64,000 bases of DNA from Acidimicrobiales bacterium (GCA_020628865.1 JAHDEJ010000002.1:62001-126000); one strand, 5' to 3'; shown: positions 22,513-32,380, counted from the stretch's first letter. The notes: generated by a model not told the origin, from the letters alone. Numbers and translations are program-made.

Positions 22513-23167
22513 CATCGAACTGAAGGACTGGGTCGAACTCAGTCGTTCCGTCACGGATGAGGATCGAGAGCGAACGGCTCCGCCTCCAGACCTCTGGACC
22601 CGCATCGAGGCGGGCTTGGGCGACGCCACCGCGCCGTCGGCCACGTCCGAAACGCTCACGGCCGACGACCACGCCCTGCCGTCCGAGCCGACCCCGGTGA
22701 TCGACCTCACCCAGGAACGCACCCGGCGCGCACCCCGTGCTCGCCGTCGGGTTCGCCGATACGCGGCCATGGCCGCAGCGGCGGCGGCCACCGTCGTCGT
22801 GCTCGGCGTCTCGGCCATCATCGGCCAGGAAGACACGAGCTCCTACATCGCGCAGGCCACCAATGCCGAGCTGCCGGAAGCCTTCGAGGGCACTGCGGTG
22901 GCCTCGGTGAATTCCGATGCCACACAGATCTCGCTCGAGTTCTCGTCCGACCTGCCGTCGGCCGAACCGGTCGAGCTGTGGCTGATCAAGCCGGACCTGT
23001 CCGACATGGTTTCGCTCGGCCTCGTGCAGGACGACGGCACCTTCGTCGTTCCCGAGGGCTTCGACGTCAGCGAGTACTCGGTCGTCGATCTCTCGATCGA
23101 GCCGAACGATGGGGATCCGACCCACAGCGGCCGCAGCATCCTGCGCGGTCAGCTGCAGTCCACCTGA
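22499..23167 (+). CDS. RskA-like membrane anti-sigma factor
   Basis: A 222-residue single-pass protein. The N-terminal cytoplasmic segment (1-85) includes a short helical region beginning DWVELSRSV and a basic patch before a membrane helix (about 87-110). The outer part (about 115-220) matches the anti-sigma-K (RskA) C-terminal domain, ending with LSIEPNDGDPTHSG-type spacing. A classical zinc HxxxCxxC anti-sigma motif is absent. It overlaps the ECF gene by 14 bases, as usual for sigma/anti-sigma pairs. Release would presumably need regulated proteolysis in the membrane; this is family knowledge, not shown here. Confidence 0.88.
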   Translation: MPMADIELKDWVELSRSVTDEDRERTAPPPDLWTRIEAGLGDATAPSATSETLTADDHALPSEPTPVIDLTQERTRRAPRARRRVRRYAAMAAAAAATVVVLGVSAIIGQEDTSSYIAQATNAELPEAFEGTAVASVNSDATQISLEFSSDLPSAEPVELWLIKPDLSDMVSLGLVQDDGTFVVPEGFDVSEYSVVDLSIEPNDGDPTHSGRSILRGQLQST

Positions 23168-23181
23168 TCCGTTCCAGGTCG

Positions 23182-23544
23182 TCAGCCGGGTAAGGCGTTG
23201 ATTGTCATCGCTCGGATGCCGAGTCCCATGATGAAGAGTCCGCCGAGGCCGTAGAGCAGGTAGCGGTACTGGGCGAGTTGGCGGTAGCCGATGATCAGGC
23301 CGACGGCGAGCAGCGTCAGGAACCCGTAGAACATGTGGGTCTGGTCGACGTCGACGTCTGAGCCGGCCACGAGCAACGCCCCCAGGGTGACCTGGATCGC
23401 AACGACGGCGTGAGCGATGTGCACGGCGATCCACATCGCCCGGGATCGGACGCCCTCGACCCAGTTCGCGGCGAGCACCCAGGCCCCGGTCAACCCGTTG
23501 GCGATGACGGCGACCCACGCAAGGATGTCGTGGAGGCGGGCCAT
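23182..23544 (-). CDS. Small four-helix membrane protein of unknown function
   Basis: A 120-residue protein with about four hydrophobic helices (around 7-27, 38-62, 70-90 and 95-115) and conserved-looking His residues (HIAHAV, THMFYG). I cannot assign a family with confidence. The ATG at 23544 lies two bases beyond the stop of the upstream CoA-transferase-family gene, so it ends that three-gene minus-strand operon. Confidence 0.75.
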   Translation of the reverse strand: MARLHDILAWVAVIANGLTGAWVLAANWVEGVRSRAMWIAVHIAHAVVAIQVTLGALLVAGSDVDVDQTHMFYGFLTLLAVGLIIGYRQLAQYRYLLYGLGGLFIMGLGIRAMTINALPG

Positions 23545-23545
23545 G

Positions 23546-24691
23546 TCAGGCGATGGCCTCGCCGTCCCGCAACGCGGTGATCTCGTCTTCGCCGAAGCCC
23601 CAACGGGCGAGTGCTTCGTCGGTGTGCTGGCCGGCGTGGGCGGGCGGGGTGGGCACGGCCGGCGGTGTGCGACTGAACCGCGGTGCCGGCGCGGGCTGGT
23701 CGACGCCGGCGACGTTGACGAACGTGGAGCGAGCCTGGTTGTGCGGATGCACGATGGCTTCCTCGGGTTCGAGCACCGGTGCGTAGCAGGCATCGGAGCC
23801 TTCGAACACCACGTCCCACTCGTCACGGGTTCGTTCGGCGATTCGGGCAGCGATCCGATCCTTGGCCGCCGGCCACGCCGCACGGTCGTGCTGATGGTCG
23901 AAGTCGGCGGGGTCGAGTTCGAGCCGTTCGAAGAGCTCCGCGTAGAACTGCGGTTCGATGCTGCCGATGCTGACGAACTTGTTGTCGGCTGTTTCGTACA
24001 CTTCGTAGAAGTGCGCGCCGGTGTCGAGGGTGTTGCCACCTCGTCCGCCGTCCCAGAGGCCCATGGCCTTGAACGAGTACATCATCGCGGCGAGCAGGGC
24101 GGAACCATCGACCATGGCGGCGTCGACGACCTGGCCGGTTCCCGATGTGCGGGCCTCGGTCAGCGCGGCCAGGACACCGACGGCGAGCAGCATGCCGCCG
24201 CCGCCGAAGTCGCCGACGAGGTTGACGGGTGGGACCGGGCGTTCGCCGGCCCGACCGATCATCGAGAGCGTGCCGGAGAGGGCGATGTAGTTGATGTCGT
24301 GCCCGGCACGGGGTGCCATGGGACCGTCCTGCCCCCAGCCGGTCATGCGGCCGTAGACCAGCGCCGGATTGCGGGCGAGGCAATCGTCGGGTCCGACGCC
24401 GAGGCGTTCGACGACGCCGGGCCGGTACCCCTCGATGAGCACATCTGCCTGTTCGACGAGCCGGAGCACGGTCTCGACGCCAGCCGGGTGCTTCATGTCG
24501 ACGGCGATGGACTGTCGGTTCCGGTTGAGGATGTCGGCGGGCGGTGCGTCGGGGTCACCGCCGCGGGCGGCGCTGGCGCGATCGACGCGGAGCACGTCGG
24601 CGCCGAGGTCGGCCAACACCATGGCGCAGAACGGCCCGGGCCCGATCCCGGCGAGTTCGATGATGCGGACGCCTTCGAGTGGCCCGGGCAT
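23546..24691 (-). CDS. CaiB/BaiF CoA-transferase family protein, alpha-methylacyl-CoA racemase-like
   Basis: A 381-residue class III CoA-transferase-fold protein. It begins [19 protein letters not shown] and contains [28 protein letters not shown] and [11 protein letters not shown]; the His in GHDIN and the Asp in VGDFGGGG match the catalytic residues of alpha-methylacyl-CoA racemase (Mcr/AMACR). The likely role is epimerising 2-methyl branched acyl-CoA for beta-oxidation. The ATG at 24691 shares one base with the stop of the upstream hydrolase gene, so the two are coupled. The abundant acyl-CoA enzymes elsewhere in the window fit this role. Confidence 0.9.
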   Translation of the reverse strand: MPGPLEGVRIIELAGIGPGPFCAMVLADLGADVLRVDRASAARGGDPDAPPADILNRNRQSIAVDMKHPAGVETVLRLVEQADVLIEGYRPGVVERLGVGPDDCLARNPALVYGRMTGWGQDGPMAPRAGHDINYIALSGTLSMIGRAGERPVPPVNLVGDFGGGGMLLAVGVLAALTEARTSGTGQVVDAAMVDGSALLAAMMYSFKAMGLWDGGRGGNTLDTGAHFYEVYETADNKFVSIGSIEPQFYAELFERLELDPADFDHQHDRAAWPAAKDRIAARIAERTRDEWDVVFEGSDACYAPVLEPEEAIVHPHNQARSTFVNVAGVDQPAPAPRFSRTPPAVPTPPAHAGQHTDEALARWGFGEDEITALRDGEAIA

Positions 24692-25527
24692 CACGCCACC
24701 CCCTGGCTTGCGCTGACGGCGAGGCTCGTCACTGCGGAGACGACCATCGGCATCTCGGTGATCGGGATGTCGTGGCCCATGCCCTCGACCTCGATGTACT
24801 GGGCTCCCGCAATGAGCTCCGCCGTGTGGCGTCCGCCGCTGGCCGCAATGAGCGTGTCGGCGTCGCCGTGGATCACGAGCGTCGGCCGTTGGATCGTGGC
24901 GACGGCACCGGAGCGATCTCCCGAAGCGGCGATGGCGGCGAACTGCCGGTCTCCGCCGCCGTCGGGGTGGGAGCGGTCCCAGTTCGTCCCACACAGCTCT
25001 GCGAACTCGTCGGGATCCCACGTGTCTTTGGTGCCCCACATGTGTTTGCCGGCGACACCGGCGGCGATGGCCTCTTCTCGGGTCGTGGGCGCCGGCGCCG
25101 TGAGGAGTTCCCAGGCTTCCGGGGTCGGCATGCCGACATCGGGATGACCGGTCGTGGAGGCGTACGAGGTCATCGAGGCGACGAGTTCGGGACGTTCTGC
25201 GGCAAGCGTCTGAACGATCATCCCGCCCATCGAGATCCCGAAGATGTGCGCCGGCTCGTCGCTCAGGTGTTGGATCAGCTCGGCGGCATCGTCGGCCATG
25301 TCGGACAGCGTGTACTTGGCGTCCGCCGGAAAGATGGTGGACAGGCCGCAGTCGCGGTTGTCGTAGCGGACGACGTGGAACCCGCGGTCGACAAAGGCCT
25401 CACAGAACTCCACCGGATACATCGTCAACTGCGAGGTGAGCCCGTTGACCAGCAGCAGAAGTGGGTCTTCCGGGTTGCCGAAGGTCTCGTGATAGATCGA
25501 CCGGTCGGCGAGTTCCAGTACGGGCAT
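24691..25527 (-). CDS. Alpha/beta hydrolase
   Basis: A 278-residue alpha/beta-hydrolase fold with nucleophile elbow GISMGG (about residues 96-101), acid Asp in HGDADTL and catalytic His in EGMGHD near the C-terminus. A cap insertion lies between about 140 and 190. The substrate is unknown; resemblance is to esterase/peroxidase-type hydrolases. It is the first gene of a minus-strand operon with the racemase-family gene. Confidence 0.88.
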   Translation of the reverse strand: MPVLELADRSIYHETFGNPEDPLLLLVNGLTSQLTMYPVEFCEAFVDRGFHVVRYDNRDCGLSTIFPADAKYTLSDMADDAAELIQHLSDEPAHIFGISMGGMIVQTLAAERPELVASMTSYASTTGHPDVGMPTPEAWELLTAPAPTTREEAIAAGVAGKHMWGTKDTWDPDEFAELCGTNWDRSHPDGGGDRQFAAIAASGDRSGAVATIQRPTLVIHGDADTLIAASGGRHTAELIAGAQYIEVEGMGHDIPITEMPMVVSAVTSLAVSASQGVA

Positions 25528-25571
25528 TGGTCACCTCTTCGCAACGGATACGCGGAGGTAGAGTCTTGCCG

Positions 25572-26024
25572 ATGTGCACTGCCGACGCCCGATCAGAACT
25601 CGATTTCGTCGACCGCCGGTTCGGCGAGCTGACCGTCGATCAGCTGCACGAGATCTACTGGCTCCGCTCGCTCGTGTTCGTCGTGGAGCAGGCCTGCATC
25701 TACAACGACGTCGACGGCCGTGATGCGGAGCCGGGCACGACCCACCACTGGTTGCCCGCCGGTGAGCGGATCGCCACCTATGCCCGCTCGCTCGACGACG
25801 GCGACGGGGTCCTGCGGATCGGACGCGTCGTGACCCATCCGGAGCATCGGGGTGCTGGCCTTGCGGCCGCGGTGGTCCGCCACATCGGCGATGCGCACAC
25901 CGGAACGATCATGCTCGACGCCCAGAGCCATCTGGTCCCCTGGTACGAGTCGCTCGGCTACGTGGTTGCCGGGGCCGAGTTTCTCGACGACGGCATCCCA
26001 CACAAGCCGATGCGCCGCAACTGA
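25572..26024 (+). CDS. GNAT acetyltransferase, ElaA-like
   Basis: A 150-residue acetyltransferase. The N-terminus has LHEIYWLRSLVFVVEQACIY, typical of ElaA. The acetyl-CoA-binding RIGRVVTHPEHRGAGLAAAV segment is at about residues 80-100, and the C-terminus has the conserved WYESLGY. The ATG at 25572 fits the family length. It is monocistronic between convergent and divergent neighbours; acceptor unknown. Confidence 0.88.
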   Translation: MCTADARSELDFVDRRFGELTVDQLHEIYWLRSLVFVVEQACIYNDVDGRDAEPGTTHHWLPAGERIATYARSLDDGDGVLRIGRVVTHPEHRGAGLAAAVVRHIGDAHTGTIMLDAQSHLVPWYESLGYVVAGAEFLDDGIPHKPMRRN

Positions 26025-26028
26025 CGGC

Positions 26029-26670
26029 TTACATCCGACGAAGGAGCTCTGCCTTCTTCGTTTCGAACTCGGCGTCGGTGAGTACGCCCTGCCGACGGAG
26101 TTCGTCGAGCTTCGCAATCTGTTCGGGGATGCCGGCGGCCTCTCGGGCGCCGGCGCTCGCGGCGCCGATGCGGTCGAGGCGTCGATCCTCGAACGCCTCC
26201 TTCTGCGCGTAGATCTCCGCCTGTACCCGATTGGGCTTCCGTACGTTCGTGAAGGTCTGCCGGCCACCCTCGCCGGCGGATTCGATGCCGAGATCCCCGG
26301 AGCCGGCGAGCCGCTCGAAGACGGACTGATTGAAGAACACGGTGTTGATCCGGTCGAGGGGGATTTCGATTCCCTCCTTGGAGAGCACGCCGGACCGCGA
26401 GATGACGCGCTCGGTCGTCACCACGAACTCGGTGGTGGTCCAGCGGGCGTAGCGGATGCCGAACACGACCAGGGTGGCGAGCACGGCGATTCCCGCAAGC
26501 GACTGGAGGATCAGCCACCCGGTTCCGTCGCCGGCCATGACCACGATGGCGAGCCCGGCGATGACGACCGCAGCCAGCAATGCACTGATCGGGGCGATGG
26601 TCCACCAGTGTGGATGCATGTCCACGATGATGTCTTCGTCGTCGCTGAGGAGGTCGGGGGGAAAGCCCAT
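26029..26670 (-). CDS. Membrane protein with bacterial PH domain and C-terminal SHOCT motif
   Basis: A 213-residue protein. Two hydrophobic helices (about 25-70) precede a bacterial PH (YdbS/DUF304-like) domain (about 75-150) with FVVTTERVISRSGVLSKEG and IPLDRINTVFFNQS. The C-terminus is a SHOCT module (IAKLDELRRQGVLTDAEF). Such proteins are membrane-associated and of unknown role. ATG at 26670; divergent from uvrD2 and convergent with the ElaA-like gene. Confidence 0.88.
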   Translation of the reverse strand: MGFPPDLLSDDEDIIVDMHPHWWTIAPISALLAAVVIAGLAIVVMAGDGTGWLILQSLAGIAVLATLVVFGIRYARWTTTEFVVTTERVISRSGVLSKEGIEIPLDRINTVFFNQSVFERLAGSGDLGIESAGEGGRQTFTNVRKPNRVQAEIYAQKEAFEDRRLDRIGAASAGAREAAGIPEQIAKLDELRRQGVLTDAEFETKKAELLRRM

Positions 26671-26743
26671 GAGCGTCGAGCCTAAGGCGCAGTGTGCGAC
26701 GGAGCAATGACGCACCAGACGAGCGGCTCGATAGTGTCGCGGT

Positions 26744-28732
26744 GTGCCTGAGGTCGACCCCGAGCAGATTCTGGCCGGCCTGAACGCCGAGCAGTACGAG
26801 GCGGTCACGGTCGACGCGCCTGCAGTCGTGATTCGTGCCGGCGCCGGATCGGGCAAGACGCGGGTGTTGACCCGCCGCATCGCCTACGGGGCGGCCACGG
26901 ATCGCCTCGACCCTCGGCGTGCGCTCGCCCTCACCTTCACCCGCAAGGCGGCCGGTGAGCTCAATCAACGGCTGCGGCAATTGGGCCTTCGCCAATCGGC
27001 GGCGGCCGGGACGTTCCACTCGATTGCCCTGGCGCAGCTGCGTCAGCGCTGGGAGGAACAGGGGCGCAAGCCGCCAACGCTGCTGGAACGCAAATACTCG
27101 TTCATCACAAAGATGCTTCCCGGCACGCACGATCGCACCACTCCCCTCGACGTGATTTCCGAGATCGAATGGGCCAAGGCTCGGCGCATCACGCCGGACA
27201 AGTACCAGGTGACCGCCACCCGGGCGGGCCGGACCCCGCCGCTCGATCCGGCGACCATCGCCGAGTTGTACGACCGGTACGAGCAGACGAAGACACAGCG
27301 CCATCTGATCGACTTCGACGACATCCTCATTCAGTGCGGTCGTCACCTGCAGCGCGACAGCGGCGCCGCGTCGGCGTTCCGGTGGAAGTTCCGCCACGTC
27401 TTCGTCGACGAGTTCCAGGACGTGAACCCGCTGCAGTTTGCGTTGTTGAAGGTGTTCACCGGCAGCGAGCCTGACCTGTGCGCCGTCGGCGACGGCCGTC
27501 AGGCGATCTATGCGTGGAACGGGGCGGACTCGGGATTCCTCGACAACTTCGAGGAGCACTTCCCCAACGCTGTCTCGGTGGCGTTGCAGCAGAACTATCG
27601 GTCCTCGCCGGAGATCCTCGCTGCGGCGAGCGCCATGCTGCCCGATCATGGAAGTCTGGTCCCCACGCAGGCCAGCGGCGACGCACCCTCGATCACCGCA
27701 CACGCGACGGATCAGGCCGAGGCGGAAGCGATCGCGAGATCGCTTCGGTTGACGCAGTCCTCTCGCCGCAAATGGGCGGACATGGCCGTTCTCGTGCGAA
27801 CCAACGCTCAGGTCGTACTGCTCTCCGATGTGTTGGGGCGCTACGACGTCCCGGTCAACGCGCGGACGGAGACCCGGCTGTTGGAGCGGCCCGAGGTGCA
27901 GGATGCCCTCGATCGGATGCGGCCCGAGAGCCAGCGGCTCGGCCCGGCGCTCGATGACCTGTCGCTGCAGCTCGGCGAACAGGAGGATCCCGAGTCTCCC
28001 ACCGACCTCGACCGACGCTCCGTGCTCGAAGCGTTCGTTCGCAGTGGTCGGGACCATCTGGCTGTCGATCCGAACGCCACGGTCGAGTCGTTCCTGATCG
28101 CGCTGAAGGCGGGCAACGCCGACGGCGGCGGGCATCGGCGGAACGCGGTGGACGTCACCACGTTCCACGCGGCGAAGGGCCTCGAGTGGGACATCGTCCA
28201 CATCGCCGGACTCGAACGTGGTCTGGCGCCGATTGCACACGCCACGTCGGCGGACGGTGTGGCCGAAGAGCACCGACTCATGTACGTGGCGCTGACCCGC
28301 GCCCGGCGAAGCCTCCACCTGCATTGGGCGGCGGAGCGTTCGTTCGGTGATCGTGTATCGAGTCGGAGTCCATCGCCGTTCCTCGACGACATTGCCGCCG
28401 CCACGCCCACCCGATCCACGTCCGAACGACTCACGGAAGCGACCCGTCAGGTACGAAGCGCCCGGTCATCGCTTCGCCCCGATGGCGGCCGCCCGGCCCC
28501 TCCCGAGCCGGCCCATGAACCGACGGCCGAACGTCTCCGTGAATGGCGGTCATCGGTGGCGCGGGCCAACGGCGTTCCCGCCCACGTCGTGCTGCACGAC
28601 GACGTGGTCCACGCGCTCGCACAGCTCCGTCCGACGACGAAGGACGGGCTGGCCGAAGTGACCGGACTCGGTCCGATCAAGGTCGCGCAGTACGGCGACG
28701 ATCTGTTGCGGTTGATCTCTGAGCCGGTCTGA
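26744..28732 (+). CDS. uvrD2: ATP-dependent DNA helicase UvrD2 (superfamily I, HRDC domain)
   Basis: A 662-residue 3'-5' helicase. Motif I is AGAGSGKTR (about 32-40), with motif Ia (ALTFTRKAA), motif II (FVDEFQDVNPLQ), motif III (AVGDGRQAIYAWNGA), motif IV (QQNYRSSPEI) and motif VI (YVALTRARRSLHL). A C-terminal HRDC domain (about 593-660) identifies the UvrD2 type of actinobacteria. The Cys4 zinc motif that I recall between the helicase and HRDC parts of mycobacterial UvrD2 is absent. GTG start at 26744. It acts in DNA repair or replication; convergent with kgd, 6 bases apart. Confidence 0.92.
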   Translation: MPEVDPEQILAGLNAEQYEAVTVDAPAVVIRAGAGSGKTRVLTRRIAYGAATDRLDPRRALALTFTRKAAGELNQRLRQLGLRQSAAAGTFHSIALAQLRQRWEEQGRKPPTLLERKYSFITKMLPGTHDRTTPLDVISEIEWAKARRITPDKYQVTATRAGRTPPLDPATIAELYDRYEQTKTQRHLIDFDDILIQCGRHLQRDSGAASAFRWKFRHVFVDEFQDVNPLQFALLKVFTGSEPDLCAVGDGRQAIYAWNGADSGFLDNFEEHFPNAVSVALQQNYRSSPEILAAASAMLPDHGSLVPTQASGDAPSITAHATDQAEAEAIARSLRLTQSSRRKWADMAVLVRTNAQVVLLSDVLGRYDVPVNARTETRLLERPEVQDALDRMRPESQRLGPALDDLSLQLGEQEDPESPTDLDRRSVLEAFVRSGRDHLAVDPNATVESFLIALKAGNADGGGHRRNAVDVTTFHAAKGLEWDIVHIAGLERGLAPIAHATSADGVAEEHRLMYVALTRARRSLHLHWAAERSFGDRVSSRSPSPFLDDIAAATPTRSTSERLTEATRQVRSARSSLRPDGGRPAPPEPAHEPTAERLREWRSSVARANGVPAHVVLHDDVVHALAQLRPTTKDGLAEVTGLGPIKVAQYGDDLLRLISEPV

Positions 28733-28738
28733 GACCGC

Positions 28739-31700
28739 TCAGGTCGCCGGCAGCACGCTCTCGAGCAGCAACTGCTGCTCCTGGGCGTGGATGCGAGCGG
28801 AGCCGCACGAGGGTGACCCGGATTCCGGTCGGGAGTGACGCTGAATCAGGTGGGTGGTGCCGTGGTTCTCGTAGAGCCGGCCCTTCACGAAGTTCCAGGC
28901 GCCCATGTTCTCCGGCTCTTCCTGGAGCCAGATGATGCGCTTGGCGTTCGGATGGGCGGCCACGACCTCGGCCACCTGTGCCTTCGGCCACGGGTAGAGC
29001 TGCTCGACCCTCGTGATCAGCGCCGGCGAACCGATCTCGTCGCGTCGGGCGATGGCGTCGAGCGCGACCTTGCCCGTAGCGAAGATGAGGTCGGTGACCT
29101 GATCGGCGGCGGGCGGGTTCGGATCTTCGAGCGTCTCGTGGAATCGACCGTTCACGAGCGAGTCCACCGGCGAGATGGAGGACTTCGCCCGCAGCAACGA
29201 CTTCGGGGTGAATACGACGAGCGGCTTGAGGACGTCGTGCTTCATCTGCCGGCGAAGCAGGTGGAAGAACTGTGATGCGGTGGTCGCGTTGGCGATCTGC
29301 ACGTTGTCTTCCGCACACGACAACAGGAATCGTTCGACGCGGGCCGAGGAGTGCTCGGGGCCCTGGCCCTCGTACCCGTGCGGCAGGAGCATCACGAGGC
29401 CGGAGCGCTGGTTCCACTTGTCTTCGGCGGCCATGATGAACTGGTCGATCACGATCTGGGCGCCGTTGACGAAGTCGCCGAACTGGGCTTCCCACATGGT
29501 GAGGACTTCGGGGCGCTCCACCGAGTAGCCGTACTCGAAGCCGAGGGCGGCGTATTCGGACAGCAGCGAGTCGTAGGCCCAGAAGTTCGACGGCCGGTCG
29601 GATGCGACCGTGTCGAGCGGGACGACCTCGTCGCCGTTCTCGTAGTCGAACAGGGTCGAATGTCGATGCGAGAACGTGCCGCGGCGGCTGTCCTGTCCGG
29701 CGAGGCGAACACTGATTCCCTCGTGCAGCAGCGTGGCGAACGCAAGTGCTTCGCCGAGGGCCCAGTCGACCTCGCCGCCCTCGTACATCTTGTCCCGGCT
29801 GGCGAACTGACGGTCGAGCTTCGGGTGGATGGTGAAGCCGTCGGGCCGGTGAGAGAGCCTTTGGTAGATCTCGTCGAGCACCGGCTTGGTGACCCCGGTC
29901 TCGACTGCCGGCAACACGCCCACGGGCTCGGGCGGGAGCGCCGCCTTGAGGTCCGGGTCGGGGGCATCGGAACGGGTGGAGTCCAGCGCAACCTGCAGGC
30001 GGCTGCGGAAGTCGTCGAGTGCCTGCTCGGCTTCCTCGACGGTGAGATCGCCTCGCTTGATGAGCGCCTCGGTGTAGAGCTTGCGGACGGAGCGACGTCC
30101 TTCGATCGCCCGGTACATGAGCGGCTGTGTGTAGCTCGGATCGTCACCTTCGTTGTGGCCGTGACGGCGATAGCCGATCAGGTCGATGACCACGTCCTTG
30201 TTGAACTGCTGGCGGTACTCGAACGCCAGCTCGGCGACCCGTACGCAGGCTTCCGGATCGTCGGCGTTGACGTGGAAGATCGGCGCCTGCACCAGCTTGG
30301 CGACGTCGGTCGAGTATTCGCTCGAACGTGCGGCGTGCGGGGCCGTGGTGAATCCGAGCTGGTTGTTGATGATCAGGTGGATCGTGCCACCGACCTTGTA
30401 ACCCCGAATCTGGGAGAGGTTGAGGGTTTCGGTGACGACGCCCTGACCGGCGAAGGCCGCATCCCCGTGGATGAGGACCGGGAGGACCGGGAACTTGCGC
30501 TGCTCGTCACGTTCGATCTGGTCCATCTTTGCCCGGGCCATGCCCAACACGACCGGATCGACCGCTTCGAGGTGCGACGGGTTCGCCGCCAACTCGACGT
30601 TGATGCTGTTGCCGGAGTGGGACGTGAACGTGCCGTTCTGTCCGAGGTGGTACTTCACATCGCCCGAGCCCTGGACGGAATCGGGGGTGATGGCGCCTTC
30701 GAACTCCTCGAACAGCTGGTTGTACGCCTTGCCGACGATGTTGACCAGCACGTTGAGGCGGCCGCGGTGGGCCATGCCGATGACGACGTCGGCCATGTTG
30801 TTGTCCGCCGCCTTGGACAGGACCTTATCCAGCACGGGGATGGTGCTCTCGGCGCCTTCGATCCCGAATCGCTTCTGGCCGATGTACTTGGTGCCGAGGA
30901 ACTTCTCGAGGGCCTCCGCCGCGTTCAGGCGGGCGAGGATGTGTCGCTGGGATTCGCTGTCGAGCGTGACCGGGTGGCCCTCGACGTTCTCCTGGATCCA
31001 GCGCTTCTCTTCGGGATCGGCGATGTGCATGTATTCGACGCCGGTGGTCCGGGCGTACGCGTCGCGCACGGTGCCCAGAATGTCGGAGAGCTTCATCCGG
31101 CTGCGACCGGCGGCGGCCTTGGGCCCGAGCAGGCCCTCCACCATGAACTCGCGCTCGAGATCCCAAATGGTGAGTCCGTAGCTGGCCGGGTCGAGCTCGG
31201 GGTGCATGCCGCGTTCCATCAGACCGAGCGGGTCGAGGTTGGCGATCAGGTGACCGCGGACCCGGTAGGCGTTGATGAGGCTGGTGACCTTGACCTGGCG
31301 ATCGACGGCCGCTTCGGCGTTGTCGACCGGGTTGACGTCACGGCGCCAGCGAACCGCCTCGTAGGGAACGCCGAGCGAACCGAGCACGCCCTCGTAGAAG
31401 CCGTCCTCCCCCATCAGGAGCTGCTGGACCTTCTGCAGGAAGAGGCCGCTCTCGGCGCCCTGGATGATCCGGTGGTCGTAGGTCGAGGTGATCGTGACGA
31501 CCTTCGACACGCCGATTTCTGCGAGCTTGGCCGGGTCGGCGGCGGCGAAGGCGGTCGGGTAGGCGATGCTGCCGAGCCCGATGATGGCCCCCTGGCCCGG
31601 CATGAGGCGGGGCACGGACTGCACGGTGCCGATGCCGCCGGGGTTCGTGAGGCTCACCGTGATGCCCGAGTAGTCGTCGAGCGTGAGCTTGCCGTTCCGG

Positions 31701-32380
31701 GCACGACGGATGAGATCGTCGTAGACGTCCACGAAGCCGGCGAAGTCGAGCGTGTTGGCGTCCTTGATCACGGGAACGACGAGCGATCGGCTGCCGTCGT
31801 CCTTCGGGAGGTCGATGGCGATGCCGAGACCGACGTTGTCGCGCCGCATGACGTGCGGCTTGCCGTCGTCGCCCTCGATGAAGCCGTTGTTCATCGCCGG
31901 AACGGTGTCGGCGACGGCGCGCACGACGGCGTACCCGATCAGGTGGGTGAAGCTGATCTTTCCACCGCGGGTGCGGCCGAGGTGGCCGTTGATGATCTTG
32001 CGGTTCACCTCGAGCAGGCGGGCGGGAACATCGCGGAAGCTCGTGGCCGTCGGGACGTCGAGGCTCTTCTCCATGTTCTGCACGATGCGGGCGGCGACGC
32101 CGCGCAGCGGCTCGGCATCGGCCGGCAGCTTCGACGCAGACGCGGTCGAACCGTTCGACGACGACGGCGCATCGCCGTTCGTTGCTGCGGGAGGCGGAGT
32201 CGGCGGCGCTGCCGTGGGTGCGGGCGCGGCAGGGCTCGGGTTGGCACCGCTCCCCGGTCGATAGTCACTGAAGAATTCCCGCCAGCTCTCCGACACGCTG
32301 GCCGGATTGCTTAGATAGTCACGGTACATCTCATCCACGAGCCAGGAATTTGCTCCGAGCTGTGCTTCGGCGTTCTGCAT
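28739..32380 (-). CDS. kgd: Multifunctional 2-oxoglutarate dehydrogenase E1 with fused E2 acyltransferase domain (Kgd type)
   Basis: A 1213-residue fusion characteristic of actinobacteria. The N-terminal E1 helix segment (residues 1-40) is followed by a Pro/Ala linker and an E2 succinyltransferase catalytic domain (about 90-330) without lipoyl domain; STYDHRIIQGAESG carries its catalytic His. The ThDP-dependent E1 follows (about 350-1210), with GMAHRGRLNVLVN and the ThDP/Mg segment GDAAFAGQGVV. It oxidatively decarboxylates 2-oxoglutarate in the TCA cycle; in mycobacteria such proteins are regulated by GarA and acetyl-CoA. AAGGAG lies eight bases before the ATG at 32380. Confidence 0.96.
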   Translation of the reverse strand: MQNAEAQLGANSWLVDEMYRDYLSNPASVSESWREFFSDYRPGSGANPSPAAPAPTAAPPTPPPAATNGDAPSSSNGSTASASKLPADAEPLRGVAARIVQNMEKSLDVPTATSFRDVPARLLEVNRKIINGHLGRTRGGKISFTHLIGYAVVRAVADTVPAMNNGFIEGDDGKPHVMRRDNVGLGIAIDLPKDDGSRSLVVPVIKDANTLDFAGFVDVYDDLIRRARNGKLTLDDYSGITVSLTNPGGIGTVQSVPRLMPGQGAIIGLGSIAYPTAFAAADPAKLAEIGVSKVVTITSTYDHRIIQGAESGLFLQKVQQLLMGEDGFYEGVLGSLGVPYEAVRWRRDVNPVDNAEAAVDRQVKVTSLINAYRVRGHLIANLDPLGLMERGMHPELDPASYGLTIWDLEREFMVEGLLGPKAAAGRSRMKLSDILGTVRDAYARTTGVEYMHIADPEEKRWIQENVEGHPVTLDSESQRHILARLNAAEALEKFLGTKYIGQKRFGIEGAESTIPVLDKVLSKAADNNMADVVIGMAHRGRLNVLVNIVGKAYNQLFEEFEGAITPDSVQGSGDVKYHLGQNGTFTSHSGNSINVELAANPSHLEAVDPVVLGMARAKMDQIERDEQRKFPVLPVLIHGDAAFAGQGVVTETLNLSQIRGYKVGGTIHLIINNQLGFTTAPHAARSSEYSTDVAKLVQAPIFHVNADDPEACVRVAELAFEYRQQFNKDVVIDLIGYRRHGHNEGDDPSYTQPLMYRAIEGRRSVRKLYTEALIKRGDLTVEEAEQALDDFRSRLQVALDSTRSDAPDPDLKAALPPEPVGVLPAVETGVTKPVLDEIYQRLSHRPDGFTIHPKLDRQFASRDKMYEGGEVDWALGEALAFATLLHEGISVRLAGQDSRRGTFSHRHSTLFDYENGDEVVPLDTVASDRPSNFWAYDSLLSEYAALGFEYGYSVERPEVLTMWEAQFGDFVNGAQIVIDQFIMAAEDKWNQRSGLVMLLPHGYEGQGPEHSSARVERFLLSCAEDNVQIANATTASQFFHLLRRQMKHDVLKPLVVFTPKSLLRAKSSISPVDSLVNGRFHETLEDPNPPAADQVTDLIFATGKVALDAIARRDEIGSPALITRVEQLYPWPKAQVAEVVAAHPNAKRIIWLQEEPENMGAWNFVKGRLYENHGTTHLIQRHSRPESGSPSCGSARIHAQEQQLLLESVLPAT

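Noticed and set aside
29351-32314. 987-codon open frame opposite kgd
   Set aside because: Arginine/valine-rich antisense translation without motifs; the minus strand encodes a full Kgd protein with catalytic residues.
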